This document shows, in pieces, positions 1 through 7,076 of a stretch of DNA of 64,000 nucleotides. The translations under genes were made by a program, and so were the position numbers. A model generated the notes under the pieces. The model ran no database searches and was not told the origin of the DNA. It saw only the letters and a list, made by a program, of their open reading frames with translations. Positions within the stretch are counted from its first letter, which is position 1. Each line of letters begins with the position of its first letter. The DNA comes from Pseudomonadota bacterium (GTDB lineage Bacteria; Pseudomonadota; Gammaproteobacteria; Burkholderiales; Rhodocyclaceae): assembly GCA_018241665.1 (NCBI GenBank), contig JAFEDK010000008.1, positions 243,279-307,278 on the forward strand. The letters are read 5' to 3'.

Positions 1-1477
1 CTCACGCTGGCGTGGCCAGCCCTTTGCGGTAGCCGACATCCCCCGGGAGCAGGCGCCCGTCTACGACATGCTCTGCGAAGCTGACGCGATGGGCGTCTTT
101 CAGGTGGAATCCCGCGCTCAGATGAGCATGCTGCCCCGCCTGAAGCCGCGCACCTACTACGACCTGGTCGTCGAGGTGGCCATCGTCCGCCCGGGGCCGA
201 TCCAGGGCGGCATGGTCCATCCCTACCTGCAGGCGCGGGAAAAGGTGGCCCGCTTGGAACCCATCGACTATCCACGGCCAGAGATCGAGCCGGTCCTGTC
301 CCGCACCTACGGCGTGCCGATCTTTCAAGAACAGGTCATGCAGCTGGCGATGGTCGCCGCCGGCTTCAGCCCCGGCGACGCCGACCAACTGCGCCGCTCG
401 ATGGGTGCCTGGGGACGCAAGGGCGACCTGCAGCACTACCAGGAACGCCTGACGGCCGGCATGCTCGATCGCGATTACCCACGGGAATTCGCCGAAGCGC
501 TGTGCCGGCAGATCCAGGGCTTCGGCAGCTATGGTTTCCCGGAATCCCATGCGGCCAGCTTCGCACTGCTGGTCTATGTTTCCGCCTGGCTCAAACGTTT
601 CGAGCCGGCGGCCTTCCTGTGCGGCCTGCTCAACAGCCAGCCGATGGGCTTCTATGGGCCGTCCCAGCTGATCCAGGACGCCCGTCGCCACCATGTCGAA
701 GTCCGGCCGGCCGATGTCGGCGCCAGCGACTGGGAATGCACGCAGGAGCCTTCAAGCAGCGCCGCGGACATCCCCGCCGCCCGCCTCGGCCTTCGCCTCG
801 TCAAGGGCTTCAATGCCACTGCCGCAGAGCGCATCGTCGTTGCCAGGCAGGATGGCGCCTTCCTGTCGGTGGACGATCTGACACGCCGGGCCAGTCTCGA
901 TCCCGCAGAACTCCGGGCACTCGCCTCCGCCGGCGCCCTCGCCAGTCTGGCCGGCCACCGGCGCCAAGCCTGGTGGGACGCCAGCGGCGCCCAGACCGCC
1001 CCAGGCCTGCTCCACCAGGCGCCGCTGGCGGACGACCGGCTCGCCCTGTCCGCCCCCAGCGAAACCCAGAACCTGATCGCCGACTATGCACGCCTGGGCT
1101 TCAGCTTGGGCCGCCACCCGCTGGTATTCCTGCGCGCCAGCTTACGGGCCGAGCGCTTCCTGACCGCGGCGGAAATCTCCAACTGCCCGGACCGCAAGCT
1201 GGCCCGAGCGGCCGGCATCGTCACCTGCCGCCAGCGCCCCGGCACCGCCAAGGGCACGATGTTCGTCACCATCGAAGACGAAACCGGCTGGATCAACGTC
1301 ATCATCCGGCCCGAACTCCTGGAGGCCGAAAGACGCATCCTGCTCGGCACCAGCCTGCTTGGCGTCTATGGGCAGATCGTCCGCCAGGACAAGGTGGTAC
1401 ATCTGCACGCAAAACGGGTCGTTGACCGCTCCCCACTGCTGGGCCAGCTCGCTCCCAGGAGCCGGGATTTTCATTGA
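1..1477 (+). CDS. dnaE2: Error-prone DNA polymerase DnaE2 (ImuC), C-terminal part
   Basis: This is the 3' part of a second C-family DNA polymerase alpha subunit; the 5' part lies outside the window, and the reading frame is open from base 2. The segment FQVESRAQMSMLPRL followed by a VRPGPIQGGMVHPYL-type stretch is typical of DnaE2/ImuC rather than of the replicative DnaE. The palm/fingers remainder comes first, then a helix-hairpin-helix region, and an OB-fold near the C-terminus (around VYGQIVRQDKV). DnaE2 carries out SOS-induced translesion synthesis together with ImuA and ImuB, which are expected just upstream but cannot be seen. About 491 residues are visible. The frame is intact to its TGA stop. 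Confidence 0.93.
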   Translation, partial: SRWRGQPFAVADIPREQAPVYDMLCEADAMGVFQVESRAQMSMLPRLKPRTYYDLVVEVAIVRPGPIQGGMVHPYLQAREKVARLEPIDYPRPEIEPVLSRTYGVPIFQEQVMQLAMVAAGFSPGDADQLRRSMGAWGRKGDLQHYQERLTAGMLDRDYPREFAEALCRQIQGFGSYGFPESHAASFALLVYVSAWLKRFEPAAFLCGLLNSQPMGFYGPSQLIQDARRHHVEVRPADVGASDWECTQEPSSSAADIPAARLGLRLVKGFNATAAERIVVARQDGAFLSVDDLTRRASLDPAELRALASAGALASLAGHRRQAWWDASGAQTAPGLLHQAPLADDRLALSAPSETQNLIADYARLGFSLGRHPLVFLRASLRAERFLTAAEISNCPDRKLARAAGIVTCRQRPGTAKGTMFVTIEDETGWINVIIRPELLEAERRILLGTSLLGVYGQIVRQDKVVHLHAKRVVDRSPLLGQLAPRSRDFH

Positions 1478-1540
1478 ATCCTGCGGCTGTTCCACGGTCT
1501 CAGGCATACATACCAATTCCCACCGCCCTCGGAGTCCTCC

Positions 1541-2188
1541 ATGCGTCTTCGTTTCCTGCCCGTGCTGACGCTTTGCACGTGCATTTTCCTGCTCTCCGGC
1601 TGCGCGACCAGCACCATCCAATCCAGTTGGCGGGATGCAGGCACACCCGCCGCCATTCCTCACAAAATTGCAGTCTTCGTATCTGCGAAGGACGACGACA
1701 ACCTGCGCAAAATGGCCGAGAACCGGATCGTCCAGCGCATGCCCAGGAGCGTGCAAGCCAGCGCCGGACATCTGCTTGAACTGGCGCCCACACCCGAAGC
1801 CGATAACATTCGACAGCGCCTGGTAGCCGGGGGGTTCGACACCGCTCTGGTCGCGCGCCTGGTGTCCGTAGACAAGTCGCAGACCATCGTCCCCCCGCAA
1901 ACCCGCTTCGGGCCCGACCCCTTGTTCTGGCGGATGGGGCCTTCCTATCGGCCCTACTACAGCCCCTTCCTCACCTACTACCCGTACACCTACGAAACCC
2001 CCGGCTACACCGTCGAGACCACCCGGGTCGTCGTCGAGACCCTGCTGTACCGATTGCCTGACGCCAAGCCGGTGTGGTCGGCAGTCACCGAATCCATCAA
2101 TCCGGAGTCTTCCATCCGCCTCGTGGACGAGCTGATCGACCTGCTCGGCAAACGCCTCAAGGAAGAAAGACTGCTTCCCCCCGACTAA
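1541..2188 (+). CDS. Hypothetical lipoprotein, DUF4136-like
   Basis: A 215-residue protein with a lipoprotein signal peptide; the lipobox LSGC puts the lipidated Cys at position 21. The following CATSTIQSSWRD start resembles DUF4136-type envelope lipoproteins, which have an early T-x-x-SxW pattern, but this assignment is tentative. A Tyr/Pro-rich segment (about residues 130-155) sits in the middle. The C-terminal part ends in a helix that looks like the end of a compact domain (LVDELIDLLGKRLKEE). It follows dnaE2 by about 60 bases on the same strand and probably forms its own unit. The function is unknown; an envelope location is the only firm inference. Confidence 0.75.
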   Translation: MRLRFLPVLTLCTCIFLLSGCATSTIQSSWRDAGTPAAIPHKIAVFVSAKDDDNLRKMAENRIVQRMPRSVQASAGHLLELAPTPEADNIRQRLVAGGFDTALVARLVSVDKSQTIVPPQTRFGPDPLFWRMGPSYRPYYSPFLTYYPYTYETPGYTVETTRVVVETLLYRLPDAKPVWSAVTESINPESSIRLVDELIDLLGKRLKEERLLPPD

Positions 2189-2275
2189 AAAGTCCCACCC
2201 CCCTCTCTCCGGACGACATAAAACACCCCTATTCGGGTCAGGGGCATTGACCATTTCGGGTACCAGCCTTAATAT

Positions 2276-2294
2276 AGGATTAATTCTCATTTGC
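2276..2294 (-). promoter_or_regulatory. Fur-like box upstream of the dihaem/porin/flavin cluster
   Basis: Read on the minus strand, the 19 bases are GCAAATGAGAATTAATCCT. By eye 11 of 19 positions match the classical Fur consensus GATAATGATAATCATTATC, including the core AATGA.AAT. It lies about 140 bases before the first gene of the cluster. The strength and actual use of the site are inferred. Confidence 0.45.
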
Positions 2295-2319
2295 GAATGA
2301 ATCCTATCCTTCATTCGCA
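2292..2319. repeat. 10-bp inverted repeat in the cluster leader
   Basis: TGCGAATGAA (2292-2301) and TTCATTCGCA (2310-2319) are perfect reverse complements separated by 8 bases. A second pair, ATAGGATT (2274-2281) and AATCCTAT (2300-2307), overlaps the first. They may be an operator or alternative leader hairpins next to the Fur-like box. Confidence 0.6.
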
Positions 2320-2432
2320 CACAAGCCAGCCACGCGGTTCGTTTCGCCCAGCCAGCCAGTGAAGAGGAGACAACCTGCCGGCTTCCATGCCGCCCAGGTT
2401 CATCGCCGACGCCGACTGACTGGAGCCCTTCG

Positions 2433-3626
2433 ATGCACCGCCTCGCCCGGATTACCCTATCCCTGTCCATGACTCTGCTGCTCGCAGCCTGTGGTGGAGG
2501 TGGAGGAGGAAGCAGCGGGGGAAGCGGCACAAACACCGCGGCGAGCGACCTGTCCGCAGCCGCCCAGCTCGGCGAAAAGCTGTTCAACGACCCTCTCCTG
2601 TCGAGCACCGGCGCCATGTCCTGCGCCACCTGCCACGTCAAGGCCAACCACTACGCTGCCACAGACAGCCGCTCTGTGCCCGCCGGTGCGGATGCTGGCC
2701 ATGAAGCCGGACGCCAGGCCCCGTCGCTCAAGTACCTCAAGTTCAACACCGCCTTCTACTTCGCCAAGGACGGCACGCCGACCGGTGGCTTCACCTGGGA
2801 TGGCCGCGCCAACACCCTCGGCGACCAAGCTTCGGGCCCTCTCCTCAACCCGAACGAGATGGCCAACACCAGCGCCGACGACGTGGTGGCCAAGCTCAAG
2901 CGCTCCGCCAATGCCGCGGAATTCATGAAGGTCTTCGGCAGCGACATCTTCAGCCGTCCTGCCGACGCTTTCGCCCGTCTGCAATACGCGCTCCAGCAGT
3001 ACCAACTGGAAGACGCCGATTTCGCCCCGTTCAGCAGCAAGTTCGACCTGTGGCTCGCCGGCAAGGTCCAGCTCACCGACGCGGAGATGCGTGGCTGGGC
3101 CCTGTTCAACGACCCGAACAAGGGCAACTGCACCGCCTGCCACGTGGGCACTGCAGCGGACGGCCATCCCCCCCTGTTCACCGACTTCACCTACGACACG
3201 CTCGGTGTGCCCCGCAACATGGACATCACCGCCAACGCCGACGCCAGCTACTACGATCTCGGCCTGTGCGGCCCGGTCCGTGCGGACCAGACCAGCCGCA
3301 CCGACCTGTGCGGCGCCTTCCGCGTGCCGACCCTGCGCAACATCGCCAAGACCGGCCCCTACTTCCACAACGGCGCCCTCAAAACCCTCACCGATGCGGT
3401 CCGCTTCTACGTCCGTCGCGACACCAACCCCGAGGAGTGGTACCCCACGGACGCCAGCGGCACGGTGCAGAAGTTCAACGACCTGCCCACCGCCTACCGC
3501 AAGAACGTGAATACCCTCGAGGTGCCGTACAACCGGAAGCCCGGTGATACCCCGGCCCTGACCGAGAGCGAGATCGCCGACCTGGTGAGCTTCCTGAACA
3601 CGCTGACCGATGGCTACGCCCCCTGA
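2433..3626 (+). CDS. Dihaem cytochrome c peroxidase / MauG-family lipoprotein
   Basis: A 397-residue periplasmic protein with a lipoprotein signal (LLAAC, Cys20) and then a Gly/Ser-rich linker. Two CXXCH haem c motifs are present, CATCH at residues 64-68 and CTACH at 233-237, spaced as in bacterial cytochrome c peroxidases and MauG-like oxidases. The C-terminal half has the usual FRVPTLRN and FHNGALKTL segments. Members either reduce peroxide or oxidise protein or other substrates; the reaction here is not known. It is the first gene of a plus-strand run with a porin, an FMN-binding protein, ApbE and a membrane protein, and it sits behind a Fur-like box. That suggests a role in envelope electron transfer under iron limitation. 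Confidence 0.88.
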   Translation: MHRLARITLSLSMTLLLAACGGGGGGSSGGSGTNTAASDLSAAAQLGEKLFNDPLLSSTGAMSCATCHVKANHYAATDSRSVPAGADAGHEAGRQAPSLKYLKFNTAFYFAKDGTPTGGFTWDGRANTLGDQASGPLLNPNEMANTSADDVVAKLKRSANAAEFMKVFGSDIFSRPADAFARLQYALQQYQLEDADFAPFSSKFDLWLAGKVQLTDAEMRGWALFNDPNKGNCTACHVGTAADGHPPLFTDFTYDTLGVPRNMDITANADASYYDLGLCGPVRADQTSRTDLCGAFRVPTLRNIAKTGPYFHNGALKTLTDAVRFYVRRDTNPEEWYPTDASGTVQKFNDLPTAYRKNVNTLEVPYNRKPGDTPALTESEIADLVSFLNTLTDGYAP

Positions 3627-3676
3627 ACCGATACCGATTTCCACATTGAAGCCTGCTTGCTGATTCCGGAGAAACG

Positions 3677-5035
3677 ATGATGAAGAGCACCCCGATCTGC
3701 CTGGCCCTCGCGGCCCTGTTTGCCACCGGCAGCGCTCATGCCGCAACCGACACCGAACTCATGGCCAGGCTCGAACGCCTTGCGGCCGAACTTGAAGCCG
3801 TCAAGGCCGAACTGAAGACCGTCAAGGCCCAGGCAACGGCCAGCCAGGCCCCTGTTGCAGCCGCCGCCCCTGCGGCTCCGGCTCCGGCACCGGTTGCCGT
3901 CCCGAGCCCTGCCGCGGCACCTGCCCAGGCCTATCAGGCGCCCCTGGCCGTCAGCAGCTCCAGTGGCCAGACCAGCTTCTTCGGTTACGGCGAAGTCAAT
4001 TACAACCGCCCCTTCCGCGACCAGAGCAACACCAAGATGGATGTACGCCGGGCGGTGATCGGCATCACGCACCAAGCCTCGGAGCGGACCCGCATCGTCA
4101 CCGAATTCGAGTTCGAGCACGCCATCGCCTCGGCCGACGACCAAGGTGAAGTCGAGGTCGAGCAGATCTACGTAGAACACCGCCTCAACGACAACGTCGG
4201 CCTGAAGGGCGGCCTGTTCCTGATCCCCCTCGGCTTCATGAACCTGAGCCACGAGCCGACCTCCTACTACGGCGTGGAACGCAACTTCGTCGAGACGGCC
4301 ATCATCCCGACCACCTGGCGCGAGGTCGGCATGTCCGCCTTCGGCGTGACAGATGCCGGCCTGCGCTGGGATGTCGGCCTCACCAGCGGCTTCGACCTCA
4401 ACAAGTGGGACGGCACCAGCACCGAAGGCAAGGAGTCGCCCCTCGGCGCCCTGCACCAGGAAGGCCAGCTCGCCAAGGCCAACAACCTGTCGGCCTACGG
4501 CGCCGTCAGCTGGCGCGGCACGCCCGGCCTGGACGTAGGCGCTGGCGTGTTCTCCGGCAAGGTTTCCCACAAGAACACCGCAGCCGACAGCACCAAGGCC
4601 GGCCTGTATGCCCCTGACGCCCGCGTGACCCTGTGGGATACCCACGCGCGCTGGACGCCTGGCAAGTGGGACCTGTCCGCCCTGTATGCCCGCGGCACCA
4701 TCACCGACACCAGCCAGTTCAACCTGCAGTTCGCCGGCGGCACCCTGGTGCCCAAGTCCTTCTACGGCTGGTATACCCAGGCCGCGTACAAACTGTGGGA
4801 AGGCGGCGAATATCGTCTGAGCCCCTTCGCGCGTTACGAGGTGTTCAACACGGCGGCCAACTACGCCGCCATGCCGGCAGGCCTGGAAACCGACTCCCAG
4901 CGTGACGAGAAGGTTGTCACCGTCGGAGCCAACCTGCGTGTCGGCGACAACGTGGTGCTGAAGGCCGACGTGCAGCGCTTCCAGCTGGACCGCACCCGGG
5001 ATCGCCTGAACCTGGGTATCGGCTACCAGTTCTGA
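3677..5035 (+). CDS. Outer-membrane porin, OprO/OprP-like
   Basis: A 452-residue protein with a clear signal peptide (cleavage after SAHA, about residue 22). A short coiled-coil segment (MARLERLAAELEAVKAELK) follows, then an Ala/Pro-rich linker (about 60-95), and then a long beta-barrel region that ends in the C-terminal aromatic signature GIGYQF. This layout matches phosphate-selective-porin-like (OprO/OprP) proteins, where the coiled coil helps trimerisation. The substrate cannot be told from the sequence. It lies 50 bases after the dihaem lipoprotein and 82 bases before the FMN-binding gene on the same strand, so it is probably co-expressed with both. The second Met codon of the ATGATG start is an alternative. 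Confidence 0.85.
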   Translation: MMKSTPICLALAALFATGSAHAATDTELMARLERLAAELEAVKAELKTVKAQATASQAPVAAAAPAAPAPAPVAVPSPAAAPAQAYQAPLAVSSSSGQTSFFGYGEVNYNRPFRDQSNTKMDVRRAVIGITHQASERTRIVTEFEFEHAIASADDQGEVEVEQIYVEHRLNDNVGLKGGLFLIPLGFMNLSHEPTSYYGVERNFVETAIIPTTWREVGMSAFGVTDAGLRWDVGLTSGFDLNKWDGTSTEGKESPLGALHQEGQLAKANNLSAYGAVSWRGTPGLDVGAGVFSGKVSHKNTAADSTKAGLYAPDARVTLWDTHARWTPGKWDLSALYARGTITDTSQFNLQFAGGTLVPKSFYGWYTQAAYKLWEGGEYRLSPFARYEVFNTAANYAAMPAGLETDSQRDEKVVTVGANLRVGDNVVLKADVQRFQLDRTRDRLNLGIGYQF

Positions 5036-5117
5036 TCCGAAGGCGGACGCGGTATCCTCCACCCTGCCCGGCGGCTCTCCCCGACCCGCCGGGCTTTGTG
5101 CTTTCAACGAAGGAACA

Positions 5118-5687
5118 ATGATGAGCAAGTCCTGTGACAGCTGGAGCACGGTCTCCCTGGTCAGCCTGGCCAGCGCCGGCCTGAGCGCTCTCTGTCCGCC
5201 CACCGTCGAGGCCGCCCAGTATCTGAGCGTCGAGCAGGCCGAAAAAGCCGCCTTTCCCGAGGCTGACCGTTTCGATGCACGCGTGCTGCGCCTGACGCCC
5301 GAGCAACTCCGGAGTCTCGACGCCGTCGCCAGCGTGCGTCAGCGCGGCGAGGTCCGTCAGATCGAAGCCTGGGCCGGCAGCAAGCTGCTCGGCACCCTGT
5401 ATGTGGACGACGTACTTGGCAAGGTCGAATGGGTGACCTATGCCGTGGCAATCGGTGCCGATGGCGCCGTCCGCTCCCTGGAGATTCTCGAGTACCGCGA
5501 AACCCACGGCTACGAAGTCCGCACACCCAGCTGGCGCAAGCAGTTCGCCGGGCGCCGCCTGGAGACGCCCTTCCACTTCGGTGACGACATCAAGAACATC
5601 AGCGGCGCCACCCTGTCCTGCTCCCACCTCACCGCCGGCGTTCAGCGCCTGCTGGCACTGCATGCCCAACTGACCAAGTCACGATGA
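5118..5687 (+). CDS. Periplasmic FMN-binding domain protein (flavinylated)
   Basis: A 189-residue protein with an N-terminal signal-like segment ending near VEA-AQ (about residue 33), followed by a single FMN-binding domain of the NqrC/RnfG type. The flavinylation motif SGATLS is at residues 162-167. Thr165 is the expected residue to which ApbE attaches FMN through a phosphoester bond. The gene overlaps the downstream apbE by four bases (ATGA), which strongly supports an enzyme and substrate pair. It probably carries electrons through the periplasm between a membrane cytochrome and an outer acceptor. Standalone FMN-binding proteins next to ApbE are a known class; the terminal acceptor in this cluster is not known. 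Confidence 0.88.
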   Translation: MMSKSCDSWSTVSLVSLASAGLSALCPPTVEAAQYLSVEQAEKAAFPEADRFDARVLRLTPEQLRSLDAVASVRQRGEVRQIEAWAGSKLLGTLYVDDVLGKVEWVTYAVAIGADGAVRSLEILEYRETHGYEVRTPSWRKQFAGRRLETPFHFGDDIKNISGATLSCSHLTAGVQRLLALHAQLTKSR

Positions 5688-6610
5688 GCAGTTGCTCCTT
5701 GCGACGGATCCGTCCGTGGCTGGGGACTTATGTCCATATCGACGTGACGGCGCCTGATTCACACCGCGCGGCGCTATCCGTAGAGGCGGCCTTCGAGGCC
5801 ATCGCCATCGTTCACCAAGCCATGAGCTTCCATTCGCCGGACAGCGAGCTTTCCCGCCTGAATCGGGAAGCCCATCTGCGCCCTGTGAGCGTGGGCGTCC
5901 ATACCCGGGCAGTCCTGCTGGCCGCCCGACGCTTTGCACAGCTGTCCGGCGGTCTCTTCGACCCTACGGTGGCCCCGGCACTGGTACGGCATCAGTTTCT
6001 GCCCACCCCGACGGCGCCCGCAGCCAACCAGGAAGCAAGCTGGGAAGACATCGAAATCGATAAGGACGGTCAGGTATTTTTCCGGCGTCCACTGTGGATG
6101 GACCTGGGCGGTATCGCCAAGGGCTACGCCGTCGACCAGGCCATTGATGCTTTAAAGGATTACGGTGTGCTGGAGGCATGCGTGAATGCAGGGGGCGATC
6201 TCCGTCATTTCAGCCGCCAGGGACTACGCCATCCTCTGGTGGTTCGTCACCCGGGCGATGCGTCGCGGTCCATCCCCCTCGGCCACATCGCCAACAAGGC
6301 TGTTGCCAGCTCCGGCGACTTCGTTCTCGGCCGCCGCGGAAGTGAGATCGACACCTCGCCCATTGTCGATCCCCGCCACGGCGTTGCAAAATGCCGCCCG
6401 CGCAGCGTAACCGTCATTGCCGATAGCTGCTGCACCGCAGACGCACTGACCAAGATCGTCAGCCTGCTTGGCCAGGATGCCAGCCCCTTGCTGGCCGAAC
6501 TGGGCGCCAGCGCCGCCATCATCGAGGCGCCCGACACCCTTCACGCCAGTTCCGGCTTCTGGTCCGCGCTGGGCCACGAGGCCTCCCCAGGACACGCCCC
6601 CCATGCATGA
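5684..6610 (+). CDS. apbE: FAD:protein FMN transferase ApbE
   Basis: A 308-residue ApbE family protein that transfers FMN from FAD to a Thr or Ser of a target protein. Visible signatures are SFHSPDSELSRLN near residue 50, MDLGGIAKGYAVDQ in the middle, VNAGGDL shortly after, and the C-terminal ADALTK segment of the Mg/FAD site. Its start overlaps the stop of the FMN-binding gene, its likely substrate. Unlike many ApbE proteins, no convincing signal peptide or lipobox precedes the domain: the N-terminus is MSSCSLRRIRPWLGT. It may act in the cytoplasm, or be held at the membrane in another way. Family assignment is firm. Confidence 0.93.
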   Translation: MSSCSLRRIRPWLGTYVHIDVTAPDSHRAALSVEAAFEAIAIVHQAMSFHSPDSELSRLNREAHLRPVSVGVHTRAVLLAARRFAQLSGGLFDPTVAPALVRHQFLPTPTAPAANQEASWEDIEIDKDGQVFFRRPLWMDLGGIAKGYAVDQAIDALKDYGVLEACVNAGGDLRHFSRQGLRHPLVVRHPGDASRSIPLGHIANKAVASSGDFVLGRRGSEIDTSPIVDPRHGVAKCRPRSVTVIADSCCTADALTKIVSLLGQDASPLLAELGASAAIIEAPDTLHASSGFWSALGHEASPGHAPHA

Positions 6611-7076
6611 ACATCCCCATCCGCGCCCCCGCAAAGCCGTTCGACCAGGGCGTCGTCAACGCCATGCCGTCCACCTGAGCACCCTTCTGCTCCTCGGTAG
6701 CGGTGTCGCCTGGATGCTGGCCCACTACCTGCTGCCGCTTCCTGACGACGCAGCCCGCCACCCCCTGGAGCCTTGGGCCATGCGCGCGCATGGTGCCGCG
6801 GCCATGTTCGGCTTGGCGGTGCTTGGCAGCATCTGGACCACCCACGTAATGCCCGCGTGGCAGCGTGGCACCCACCGCCTGTCCGGCGGCGGCCTGTTCC
6901 TGCTGTGGGGGGGGCTGACCCTGAGTGGCTATGGCCTGTACTACCTCGCGGACGAAACGCAGCGCGCGACTACCAGCTGGATCCACATGGGCTGCGGCCT
7001 GCTCCTTCCCTTCGGGCTTCTGCTGCACGTCCTGCAAGCCATGCGCGCCCGCCGACCGGCGGGTGGAGCAGCCTGA
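6603..7076 (+). CDS. Small His-rich membrane protein, DUF4405-like, possible b-haem protein
   Basis: A 157-residue protein with a basic, His-rich cytoplasmic N-terminus (MHEHPHPRPRK) and four predicted membrane helices. Histidines in or next to the helices (VHLST, AHYLL, RAHGAA, TTHVMP, WIHMG, LLHVLQ) could ligate b-type haem, as in DUF4405-like quinol-linked cytochromes. The ATG chosen overlaps the end of apbE by eight bases, consistent with translational coupling. In this context it is a candidate electron entry point from quinol to the flavinylated periplasmic protein. That role is inference; the sequence shows only the helices and histidines. Confidence 0.7.
   Translation: MHEHPHPRPRKAVRPGRRQRHAVHLSTLLLLGSGVAWMLAHYLLPLPDDAARHPLEPWAMRAHGAAAMFGLAVLGSIWTTHVMPAWQRGTHRLSGGGLFLLWGGLTLSGYGLYYLADETQRATTSWIHMGCGLLLPFGLLLHVLQAMRARRPAGGAA

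Noticed and set aside
1142-2647. Long minus-strand frame opposite dnaE2 and the lipoprotein gene
   Set aside because: High-GC shadow frame; it covers two convincing genes and their gap, and has no family features.
2457-3746. Long minus-strand frame opposite the dihaem protein
   Set aside because: Val/Gly/Ala-rich antisense shadow of a gene with clear haem motifs.
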